NCBI GenBank assembly: GCA_004525825.1
Contig: SPBY01000233.1
Location: forward strand, 1 to 5,701
Source: Bacteroidia bacterium
GTDB lineage: Bacteria > Bacteroidota > Bacteroidia > Bacteroidales > GCA-2748055
DNA length: 5,701 bases
Reading direction: 5' to 3'
Positions 1-5,701 of the stretch are shown in pieces. The notes beneath the pieces are model-generated. The model was not told the origin of the DNA and ran no database searches. It was given only the letters and a program-made list of their open reading frames with translations. Positions within the stretch are counted from its first letter, which is position 1, and every line of letters begins with the position of its first letter. The translations under genes and the position numbers were made by a program.

Positions 1-1608
1 GAGTTCTCGGTGGATCAGATCGAAAAGAAACCCTTGAAGAAAAGTCCTGCTCCTCCGTTTACCACTTCCACCCTGCAACAGGAAGCCAGCCGCAAACTTG
101 GTTTTTCGGTCAACCAGACCATGTCGGTGGCCCAACGCCTTTACGAATCAGGAAAAATTACCTACATGAGGACCGATTCGGTCAATCTCTCAAAGCTGGC
201 CATAGGAAGCTCTGCCGGAAAAATCAAAGAGAGTTTTGGGGATAAATATCTCAAAACCAGGAATTTTATCACCAAATCTAAAGGAGCCCAGGAGGCACAC
301 GAGGCCATCAGGCCTGCCTACATGGACAACTCCACCGTGGAAGGGAGCCGGGCCGAACAGCGGCTGTACGAACTGATCTGGAAAAGGACCATTGCTTCGC
401 AAATGAGTGAGGCACAACTGGAAAAGACCACCATCACCATAGCTGTTTCAGGTGCAACGGAAAGATTTGTTGCCACGGGGGAAGTGCTGAAATTCGACGG
501 TTTCCTGAAAGTATACATGGAATCGACCGACGATGATCAGGAGGAGGAAGCCAAAGGGCTGCTTCCTGCAGTAAATGAGAAAGACACTCTGGAGAGGGAG
601 CTCATTGAAGCCACTGAAAAAAGCACCTTACAGCCTCCCAGGTATACCGAAGCAAGCCTGGTGAAGAAAATGCAAGAGCTGGGAATTGGCCGGCCTTCCA
701 CCTATGCACCCACCATTTCAACAGTTCAGCAGAGGGAATATGTGGTAAAAGAGGACCGCATAGGTATCGAACGTGAGATCACTCAGCTGATCCTTAAAGG
801 AGATACCATTTCGGCAAAACAGGTGACAGAGAAGTTTGGATATGAAAAGAACAAGCTAAGCCCCACGGATATTGGAATGATAGTGAATGATTTCCTGGAG
901 GAGAATTTCGAGAATATCATGGATTTCAATTTTACTGCCTCTGTGGAAAAGCAGTTCGATGAAATTGCAGAGGGCGAACTGGACTGGCCCAACATGATCG
1001 AACGGTTCTATACACCCTTTCACACCAGGGTCGATAAGGCTACCCAGACATCCGAAAGATCCAAAGGGGAAAAACTGCTGGGAGTAGATCCCCAATCGGG
1101 AAGACCCATCAGTGTAAAAATCGGCCGCTTTGGCCCCATTGCCCAGATTGGAGAAGCCAGCGATGAGGAGAAGCCCAGGTTTGCCAGCCTGCTGAAGGGT
1201 CAGAGCCTGGAAACCATCACATTGGAGGAGGCGCTCGATCTGTTTCGACTTCCCAGAACCATTGGCCAGTTCGAGAATGAAGAGCTGGTGATTGGTGTAG
1301 GTAAATACGGCCCGTATGTACGTCACAAGTCCAAATTTTACAGTCTCTCTAATACCGATGATCCCTATTCTGTTGAACAGGAACGAGCCATCGAGATCAT
1401 CACCGAAAAACGAACCCAGGAGGAGAACAGAAACATAAAGCAGTTTGACGAGGAGCCCGGATTGCTGATTCTTAATGGTCGTTATGGTCCCTATATCTCC
1501 TTCATTAAAAAGAACTACAGGATCCCTAAAAGCAGGAAGCCGGAAGATCTGACCCTGGAAGAGTGCCGTGAAATCATTGCAAAAGCAGGTTCCCGTACTA
1601 AGAAATAA
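1..1608 (+). CDS. topA: DNA topoisomerase I (type IA), 5'-truncated by the window edge
   Basis: Type IA topoisomerase that relaxes negatively supercoiled DNA in the cytoplasm by cutting one strand through a 5'-phosphotyrosine link. The frame is open from base 1 (E-F-S-V-D-Q...), so the GTG at 10 is internal and the N-terminal Toprim domain lies off the left edge. The 535 residues seen include the active-site motif ITYMRTDS, with the catalytic Tyr at bases 163-165 (residue 55 of the fragment), and the conserved blocks PPRYTEASLVKKMQELGIG and GRPSTYAP (residues about 212-236). Three C-terminal DNA-binding repeats follow, marked by GRFGP (375-379), GKYGPY (434-439) and GRYGPY (493-498), ending in a basic tail. 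There is no Cys4 zinc-ribbon pair, unlike E. coli TopA; the only tail cysteine is isolated. The stop at 1606-1608 is 20 bases from the next start, which suggests co-transcription. Family identity is very secure. Confidence 0.97.
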   Translation, partial: EFSVDQIEKKPLKKSPAPPFTTSTLQQEASRKLGFSVNQTMSVAQRLYESGKITYMRTDSVNLSKLAIGSSAGKIKESFGDKYLKTRNFITKSKGAQEAHEAIRPAYMDNSTVEGSRAEQRLYELIWKRTIASQMSEAQLEKTTITIAVSGATERFVATGEVLKFDGFLKVYMESTDDDQEEEAKGLLPAVNEKDTLERELIEATEKSTLQPPRYTEASLVKKMQELGIGRPSTYAPTISTVQQREYVVKEDRIGIEREITQLILKGDTISAKQVTEKFGYEKNKLSPTDIGMIVNDFLEENFENIMDFNFTASVEKQFDEIAEGELDWPNMIERFYTPFHTRVDKATQTSERSKGEKLLGVDPQSGRPISVKIGRFGPIAQIGEASDEEKPRFASLLKGQSLETITLEEALDLFRLPRTIGQFENEELVIGVGKYGPYVRHKSKFYSLSNTDDPYSVEQERAIEIITEKRTQEENRNIKQFDEEPGLLILNGRYGPYISFIKKNYRIPKSRKPEDLTLEECREIIAKAGSRTKK

Positions 1609-1628
1609 ATCTCAAAACACACCGCCTC

Positions 1629-2804
1629 ATGGACCTCAACGGATATTTCGATCCAGTCAGCCTGGAAAGGCCCGAATTCGAATACCTGGAAGACAATGAA
1701 TGCTTCAGCCGGCACATTTCGGTCCATACACCTGATCAGCCCATTCGTGAGCTGGATAAACACCAGGTAGCCATAGTGGGAATACCTGTAGATGGCCATG
1801 CCTTCATCAAGGGAAGTAAAGAGGCCCCGGACCAGATCAGGAGCAAGCTATACCAGCTCCGAAAGATAGATAAAGGCCTGAATATCTATGACTTGGGCAA
1901 TCTCAAGAATGGGGACTCCATGAACGATACCTATTTTGCTCTGAGAGATGTGGTGCTGGAGTTGAAGGAGCGGGATATGATCACCATCATTTTCGGAGGA
2001 TCCCAGGACCTGGGCCGGGGAGTCTTTCTTGCCATGGAGAAACAGGCAGGACTGCACCAGATTCTGACCATAGATTCCATGCTCGACTTCTCCATGAAAG
2101 AGGAGGTGTTAAATTCCAGGAATTACCTGAACTACCTGATGGATCCGTCCTGCAGAAAACAATTCAGTCTCACTAATCTGGGACACCAGGCCTACTTTGT
2201 GACAGAGAGCCAGATCCGTCAACTGGAAAATTCCTACCTGGAGAGTATCAGACTGGGTGACGTAAGAAAAGATATACAGTTGGCCGAACCGCTTGTCCGC
2301 GACTCAGAATTCATCAGCATTGACCTGGGAGTTGTCAGGCATGCCGATGCCCCTGGTAGTTCAACCCCGTCTCCCAATGGCTTTTTTGGTAATGAACTCT
2401 GCCAGATTACCCGCTATGCCGGACTCAGCGAACAGGTGGGTATCCTTGGCTTTTTTGAGTGCATTCCAAAGTCCGACATCAACGGACAAACCTCCCACCT
2501 GACCGCCCAGGCTGCCTGGTATTTCCTGGAGGGTCTCTCGCACCGGATCCGTGAAAACCCGGTAGATACCCCGGAGCATCTCAAGAAATTTATTGTTGCC
2601 CTCAACGCTGCCGGCCACGACATCATTTTTCATAAAAGCACTCTTTCTGAAAGATGGTGGATGGAAGTTCCTGTAAAGAATCCTGTCTCGGGGTATAACT
2701 TTTTTGTATCATGTTCGTATGAAGATTACCAGCAGGCATGTAATCAGGAGATTCCGGACCGCTGGTGGCGCTTTTTGCACAGACTGGGCAATGAAATGGA
2801 ATAA
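1629..2804 (+). CDS. Arginase/formimidoylglutamase-fold protein with degenerate metal site
   Basis: A 391-residue soluble protein with no signal peptide or membrane segment, so probably cytoplasmic. It has the ureohydrolase (arginase, agmatinase, HutG) layout: VAIVGIPVDGHAFIKGS near residues 47-63, IIFGGSQDL at 120-128, TIDSMLD at 147-153, and SIDLG followed by APGSSTPSPNGF at 230-252. In active enzymes these blocks read GGDHS, DAHxD and SxDxD and hold two Mn ions. Here the first His is Gln126, the DxHxD His is Met151, and the second Asp of DxD is Gly234; Asp149, Asp153 and Asp232 remain. Automatic annotation would probably say formimidoylglutamase, but with three of six core ligands changed, hydrolysis of arginine, agmatine or formiminoglutamate is doubtful, and no hut genes are nearby. 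The C-terminus (about 330-391) is rich in Trp and aromatic residues, including RWWMEVP and DRWWRFL, and looks lineage-specific. The ATG lies 20 bases after topA with only a weak ribosome-binding site. Fold call secure; function unknown. Confidence 0.88.
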   Translation: MDLNGYFDPVSLERPEFEYLEDNECFSRHISVHTPDQPIRELDKHQVAIVGIPVDGHAFIKGSKEAPDQIRSKLYQLRKIDKGLNIYDLGNLKNGDSMNDTYFALRDVVLELKERDMITIIFGGSQDLGRGVFLAMEKQAGLHQILTIDSMLDFSMKEEVLNSRNYLNYLMDPSCRKQFSLTNLGHQAYFVTESQIRQLENSYLESIRLGDVRKDIQLAEPLVRDSEFISIDLGVVRHADAPGSSTPSPNGFFGNELCQITRYAGLSEQVGILGFFECIPKSDINGQTSHLTAQAAWYFLEGLSHRIRENPVDTPEHLKKFIVALNAAGHDIIFHKSTLSERWWMEVPVKNPVSGYNFFVSCSYEDYQQACNQEIPDRWWRFLHRLGNEME

Positions 2805-2837
2805 AAGAGCTGTAAGCGGCCCGTTGGAAAGCCTTGA

Positions 2838-2847
2838 GTTTATAAAC
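2838..2847. repeat. 10-base perfect palindrome GTTTATAAAC
   Basis: GTTTATAAAC equals its own reverse complement. It lies in the gap upstream of porP, about 25 bases before the candidate -33 element. A second short palindrome, GTTAAC, follows at 2856-2861. It could be a regulator site, but in AT-rich DNA a chance origin is quite possible. Confidence 0.4.
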
Positions 2848-2861
2848 ATTATGCTGTTAAC

Positions 2862-2887
2862 AAAATTTGTGTTGTCGAACAATTTTT
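2862..2887. repeat. Imperfect inverted repeat overlapping the porP promoter candidate
   Basis: AAAATTTGT (2862-2870) faces ACAATTTTT (2879-2887). They pair over eight bases with one bulged T, across an eight-base loop. A smaller dyad, TTGT-CGA-ACAA (2872-2882), sits inside and covers the candidate -33 TTG. It could be an operator. It is not a good intrinsic terminator because the stem is almost all A/T. Confidence 0.35.
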
Positions 2888-2903
2888 ACTTATTTTACCT
2901 TAG
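2872..2903 (+). promoter_or_regulatory. Candidate Bacteroidota-type promoter for porP
   Basis: TTG at 2872-2874 is followed after 21 bases by TACCTTAG at 2896-2903, close to the Bacteroidota consensus of TTTG at -33 and TAnnTTTG at -7. Transcription would start near 2910, giving a leader of about 40 bases before the porP ATG. The region is AT-rich and is the largest gap in the window. An alternative -33 TTTG lies at 2866-2869, 21 bases before a weaker TATTTTAC at 2891. The start site is inferred, not demonstrated. Confidence 0.42.
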
Positions 2904-2930
2904 CTGTAATAGCCTAAGAAACTAAGCCAA

Positions 2931-2938
2931 GAGGAGAG
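2931..2938 (+). promoter_or_regulatory. Purine-rich ribosome-binding site for porP
   Basis: GAGGAGAG lies 12 bases before the ATG at 2951. It is the only Shine-Dalgarno-like sequence at a gene start in this window; the spacing is slightly long. It supports ATG 2951 as the start, in agreement with the signal peptide that begins there. Confidence 0.5.
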
Positions 2939-2950
2939 TTAAGCGAACCC

Positions 2951-3889
2951 ATGAAGAGATTGGTGCACATAGTTGTTTTCGGAGTAATCTCACTGAATAT
3001 TCAGGCCCAGCAGGACCCGAAATTCAGTCAGAATATGTTCCTTGCACCCTTCTACAATCCAGGTGCGGTGGGAAGTTCCGACAGAATATGCCTGGCAGCT
3101 GCCTTTCGCAACCAGTGGACCGGTCTCCCCGACGCTCCCATCACCACCATTTTTACTGCCAACATGCCTTTCAATCTTCTGGGTCGGACCCATGGAGTGG
3201 GAATAAGCTTTATGAACGATAACCTGGCATTTAATAATGACTTTGTATTCAGCGCTGCCTATGCTTTCAGGATGGACCTGGGACAGGGCAGTCTGGGCAT
3301 AGGGGCAAATGTGGGGCTTGCCAACCAGGCTTTGACACCCACCTGGAACGGTGCTGATATCATCACCCCCGATACGGATGATGCTATCCCTAAAAACGGG
3401 GGAAGTGTCTTTGGATTTGACATGGGGCTTGGTGTATTCTACAACACTGAAAAACTGTATGTGGGACTTTCAACGACCCATTTGAACCAGACTTCATTCA
3501 CTTACCCGGAAGAGATTGCGGAAACTAAACTGATCAGGCACTATTACTTGATGGCCGGGTACAGCATACAGCTTTCCAATCCCATGTTTGAAATTATGCC
3601 TTCACTGATGGTTCAGAGCGACCTCAGATCCAATATGATCTACCTGAATACCAACCTGAGATACAATAAAAGATTCTGGGGGGGAGTTTCCTATACAGTG
3701 GGAGGGGCTTTGACGGCACTTTTTGGCATTGAAATGATGAACGGGCTCATGATCGGTTATTCATACGATTTTGAACTTTCGCCCCTGATGAAATACAATA
3801 GCGGGTCTCATGAAGTCACTGTTCGATATTGCTTCGATCTCAGTGTTGACAAGAGTCCCCAAAAGTATAAGAGTATAAGATTTTTATAG
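2951..3889 (+). CDS. porP: PorP/SprF-family type IX secretion outer-membrane protein
   Basis: Outer-membrane beta-barrel component of the type IX secretion system; family members work with the GldK/GldN ring or anchor surface adhesins and secreted proteins. The 312-residue product starts with a signal peptide (MKRLVHIVVFGVISLNIQA, likely cut after Ala19). The family signature follows: QQDPKFSQNMF (20-30), FYNPGAVGS (34-42; usual form NPAYAGS) and FRNQWTGLPDAP (52-62). Alternating hydrophobic/polar strands rich in Gly and aromatics fill the rest, with the late-strand motif SHEVTVRY (286-293) and a C-terminal tail ending YKSIRFL. Length is typical. Cys47 and Cys294 are the only cysteines in the mature chain. 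Its position directly before gldK and gldL argues for the core PorP type rather than one of the many SprF paralogues, which usually sit next to a giant adhesin gene. A promoter candidate lies just upstream. Family call secure; orthology to PorP is inferred from context. Confidence 0.93.
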   Translation: MKRLVHIVVFGVISLNIQAQQDPKFSQNMFLAPFYNPGAVGSSDRICLAAAFRNQWTGLPDAPITTIFTANMPFNLLGRTHGVGISFMNDNLAFNNDFVFSAAYAFRMDLGQGSLGIGANVGLANQALTPTWNGADIITPDTDDAIPKNGGSVFGFDMGLGVFYNTEKLYVGLSTTHLNQTSFTYPEEIAETKLIRHYYLMAGYSIQLSNPMFEIMPSLMVQSDLRSNMIYLNTNLRYNKRFWGGVSYTVGGALTALFGIEMMNGLMIGYSYDFELSPLMKYNSGSHEVTVRYCFDLSVDKSPQKYKSIRFL

Positions 3890-3905
3890 AATATACCTAT
3901 ATTTA

Positions 3906-3931
3906 AATTGATTTGAATACTATAATCAATT
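3906..3931. repeat. 8-base perfect inverted repeat upstream of gldK
   Basis: AATTGATT (3906-3913) is matched by its exact reverse complement AATCAATT (3924-3931) across a 10-base spacer. The left arm overlaps the candidate -33 TTTG of the gldK promoter, so a regulator bound here could block or shift polymerase. The DNA is very AT-rich, so chance is a real alternative. No T-run follows, so it is not a terminator for porP. Confidence 0.4.
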
Positions 3932-3943
3932 CATATAACGTTG
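3912..3943 (+). promoter_or_regulatory. Candidate Bacteroidota-type promoter for gldK-gldL
   Basis: TTTG at 3912-3915 is followed after 20 bases by TAACGTTG at 3936-3943, one mismatch from the TTTG / TAnnTTTG consensus. Transcription would begin near 3950, leaving a leader of about 20 bases before the ATG at 3970. Its presence makes an upstream TTG start at 3913 unlikely. porP may still read through into gldK, since no terminator is visible between them. Confidence 0.45.
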
Positions 3944-3969
3944 GTTTTGCATCTATTAAGCGATATGCT

Positions 3970-5355
3970 ATGAAACGAATAGTAATTTTTGTTGGAGTTG
4001 CGATTCTCATTGGAAGTTGTAACTCATACAACTCAGGAGAATTGGTAGGGATTGATGGAAGGAAAGCTTATGCTGAACCTGATCCCTTTGGCATGGTTGC
4101 TGTCCCCAATGGCTCTTTTTTAATGGGCCCCAGTGACCAGGATGTTACCTGGGCACAAAACAGCTTGTCAAGAACAGTGGCCGTGGATGCCTTCTGGATG
4201 GACGAAACAGAGATTACAAACAATGAATACAGACAATATGTATTCTGGGTGCGTGACTCCATTATCAGAAAAGAACTTGCCATGACAGGCGTGGATGATT
4301 TCATCCTGAAAGATCGTGATGACCAGCCCTATGAGGACGTGAACGGAGATCCCATCATCGACTGGGAAGTGCCATTGGATATATCCAGGGACAAGGAGGG
4401 CAACATTGCCCAGACCATTGAAGACCTTGGGATTTACTACTCTGGCGATGAACGTCTTTCACTCTATTTCAAGGAGATCAATCCCACCAAACTTATTTAT
4501 AACTACTACTGGGTAGACCTGGTGCAGGCAGCCAATCCAAACAATGGATTCCGTCTTGATTATACAGGGGGTAATGCCGATCCGGTGGTAAGTTATAACG
4601 GGACCGTGACCAGGCCCAATGGAGACCAGGAAGAGATCGTTGGCCGCTCCTCGTTTGTGAATAAAGACTGGGTACTTGTTTATCCCGACACGCTGGTTTG
4701 GGTAAGGGACTTTACTTTTTCCTTCAATGAACCCATGACCAACATGTATTTCTCCTCCCCTTCCTATGATAATTATCCCGTAGTGGGAGTAAGCTGGAAG
4801 CAGGCCAATGCCTTTTGTATCTGGAGGACCAACTACCTGAATCAGGCCCTTGTCCAAAGCGGACAACCCATCGTCCAGGACTACAGGCTCCCCATCGAAG
4901 CTGAATGGGAGTTTGCAGCTCGCGGCGGACTGGATCACAGCATGTATCCCTGGGGTGGAGTATACCTGAGGAACAAACTGGGCTGTTTCATTGCGAATTT
5001 CAAGCCTTTACGAGGCAACTATACCGATGACGGTTCCATGTACCCTGCCAGGGTAGGCTTCTACGGAGTACCCAATGAATATGGACTTTACGATATGGCA
5101 GGAAATGTGGCCGAATGGACCATTACTGCCTTTGATCCTTCAGCATATGTGTTTTCGCACGATATGAATCCTTATTACAATTACAATGCCAGTCCTGATG
5201 ATCCTGCTGTGATGAAGCGGAAGGTGATCAGGGGTGGTTCCTGGAAAGATATTGCTTATTATCTCCAGGTAAGTTCCCGGGCCTATGAGTATCAGGATTC
5301 TACCAAATCCTTCATCGTTTTCAGGTGCGTTCGTTCATATTTAGGTGATCAATAA
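3970..5355 (+). CDS. gldK: Gliding motility / type IX secretion lipoprotein GldK (PorK)
   Basis: Outer-membrane-anchored lipoprotein that with GldN builds the periplasmic ring of the type IX secretion system. ATG 3970 was chosen over an in-frame TTG at 3913 because it begins a clean lipoprotein signal, MKRIVIFVGVAILIGSC, with lipobox Ile-Gly-Ser-Cys and lipidated Cys17; this gives 461 residues. No acidic surface-export signal follows the Cys, which fits a periplasm-facing protein. The body is an FGE-sulfatase fold: GMVAVPNGSFLMGP (41-54), DETEITNNEYR (78-88), then a GldK-type insertion (about 100-265), then VVGVSWKQANAFCIWR (271-286), YRLPIEAEWEFAARGG (305-320), YGLYDMAGNVAEW (371-383), VIRGGSWKD (419-427) and a final FRCVR. 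The paired catalytic cysteines that follow the RGGS motif in true formylglycine-generating enzymes are absent (Lys426-Asp427 and no Cys nearby), so the role is structural. gldL starts 16 bases downstream. Very secure. Confidence 0.96.
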   Translation: MKRIVIFVGVAILIGSCNSYNSGELVGIDGRKAYAEPDPFGMVAVPNGSFLMGPSDQDVTWAQNSLSRTVAVDAFWMDETEITNNEYRQYVFWVRDSIIRKELAMTGVDDFILKDRDDQPYEDVNGDPIIDWEVPLDISRDKEGNIAQTIEDLGIYYSGDERLSLYFKEINPTKLIYNYYWVDLVQAANPNNGFRLDYTGGNADPVVSYNGTVTRPNGDQEEIVGRSSFVNKDWVLVYPDTLVWVRDFTFSFNEPMTNMYFSSPSYDNYPVVGVSWKQANAFCIWRTNYLNQALVQSGQPIVQDYRLPIEAEWEFAARGGLDHSMYPWGGVYLRNKLGCFIANFKPLRGNYTDDGSMYPARVGFYGVPNEYGLYDMAGNVAEWTITAFDPSAYVFSHDMNPYYNYNASPDDPAVMKRKVIRGGSWKDIAYYLQVSSRAYEYQDSTKSFIVFRCVRSYLGDQ

Positions 5356-5371
5356 TTAAATACTTTATATA

Positions 5372-5701
5372 ATGGGAATTACAGAAATTGTCCAAAGTTC
5401 GGGCTGGAAGAGCTTCACGGCCAAACTCTATGGCTTCGGAGCCTCCATTGTTATTATTGGCGCCCTCTTCAAAATTCAGCACTGGCCAGGAGCTGGTGCT
5501 GCATTGACTTCAGGACTTCTGATAGAAGCGGTCATCTTCTTCTTCTCTGCATTTGAACCTCTGCATGAAGAACTGGACTGGACCCTGGTCTATCCTGAGC
5601 TGGCTGGCATGTCGGACCCGGATGAAATTGATGAATTCAAGGAGCAGGCCATTGCAGACAGGAACGTAGGTCTTCAGAAATTTGACGAGCTTTTTCAGCA
5701 A
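5372..5701 (+). CDS. gldL: GldL (PorL) inner-membrane motor protein, 3'-truncated
   Basis: Inner-membrane protein that with GldM forms the proton-driven motor powering type IX secretion and gliding. ATG 5372 opens a frame that reaches the right edge, giving 110 residues: MGITEIVQSSGWKSF, then helix 1 (about 17-36, LYGFGASIVIIGALFKI), the short turn QHWPGAGA, and helix 2 (about 43-61, LTSGLLIEAVIFFFSAF). The conserved cytoplasmic start FEPLHEELDWTLVYPELAG follows. Glu52 in helix 2 corresponds to the essential membrane glutamate (Glu49 in Flavobacterium johnsoniae) that pairs with a GldM arginine; Lys34 and His37 at the end of helix 1 are other conserved ionisable residues. The remaining C-terminal cytoplasmic region is off the edge. 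There is no Shine-Dalgarno sequence, and the 16-base gap after gldK points to translation from the same transcript. gldM and gldN are expected next. Confidence 0.95.
   Translation, partial: MGITEIVQSSGWKSFTAKLYGFGASIVIIGALFKIQHWPGAGAALTSGLLIEAVIFFFSAFEPLHEELDWTLVYPELAGMSDPDEIDEFKEQAIADRNVGLQKFDELFQQ

Noticed and set aside
856..1326. 156-residue reverse-strand open frame inside topA
   Set aside because: It lies wholly opposite strongly conserved topA sequence, resembles no known family and has no promoter or ribosome-binding site; a shadow frame.
1629..2804. Confident functional label of formimidoylglutamase (hutG)
   Set aside because: Three core metal ligands are replaced and no histidine-degradation genes are nearby, so only the fold is claimed.
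2805..2850. Rho-independent terminator after the arginase-like gene
   Set aside because: Only a three-base GGC/GCC pairing can be drawn around 2818-2834, and no T-run follows.
2704..2925. Small + strand frame overlapping the end of the arginase-like gene and the porP promoter region
   Set aside because: Most of it is out-of-frame reading of the arginase-like gene; the rest crosses AT-rich regulatory sequence, with no domain or ribosome-binding site.
2951..3889. SprF paralogue attached to a SprB-like adhesin
   Set aside because: No giant adhesin gene adjoins it; the neighbour is gldK, which favours the core PorP assignment.
3890..3935. Terminator between porP and gldK
   Set aside because: The inverted repeat is A/T-only except for one pair per arm and lacks a downstream T-run; a regulatory dyad or chance fits better.
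3913..3969. Upstream in-frame TTG start giving gldK a 19-residue N-terminal extension
   Set aside because: The extension would bury the lipoprotein signal peptide and overlaps the candidate promoter. ATG 3970 gives a textbook signal with a lipobox.
4459..4938. 159-residue reverse-strand open frame inside gldK
   Set aside because: It is antisense to conserved FGE-fold coding sequence and has no recognisable domain; a shadow frame.
5510..5701. Reverse-strand open frame at the right edge
   Set aside because: It lies opposite the conserved gldL reading frame and has no features of its own.
1..5701. Mobile element, CRISPR array, phage or defence system
   Set aside because: No terminal repeats, transposase or integrase, array repeats or nuclease motifs are seen, and all genes share similar composition and orientation.

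Overview
The window comes from a member of the phylum Bacteroidota. It carries the 5' part of a type IX secretion / gliding motility core cluster (porP, gldK, gldL), a machinery confined to that phylum. The candidate promoters also fit the Bacteroidota pattern (TTTG at -33, TAnnTTTG at -7), and most start codons lack a strong Shine-Dalgarno sequence. Base composition is balanced, close to half GC by eye, with AT-rich gaps. A marine or gut Bacteroidales/Marinilabiliales-like lineage is plausible, but the order cannot be fixed from this sequence.

All genes are on the + strand. Positions 1-1608 hold the C-terminal two thirds of DNA topoisomerase I (topA), including the active-site tyrosine and three C-terminal basic repeats. 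After 20 bases comes a 391-residue arginase/formimidoylglutamase-fold protein (1629-2804) that has lost several of the manganese ligands of active ureohydrolases. A 146-base gap (2805-2950) contains palindromic sequences, a candidate promoter and a purine-rich ribosome-binding site. It leads into a PorP/SprF-family outer-membrane protein (2951-3889). An 80-base AT-rich gap with a second promoter-like sequence and an 8-base inverted repeat precedes gldK (3970-5355), a lipoprotein with a non-catalytic FGE-sulfatase fold. After 16 bases gldL begins (5372) and runs off the right edge after 110 codons, with both transmembrane helices present.

Functionally the window joins a housekeeping gene (topA) and a cytoplasmic pseudo-enzyme candidate to three envelope components of one machine. 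From general knowledge of the system, GldL forms the inner-membrane proton-driven motor with GldM. GldK is part of a periplasmic ring tethered to the outer membrane with GldN. PorP is an outer-membrane barrel partner of that ring. gldM and gldN are expected just past the right edge. No RNA genes, mobile elements, CRISPR arrays or clear terminators were seen. The least explained part is the degenerate arginase-like protein beside the secretion cluster. The rest looks like well-conserved, known biology.
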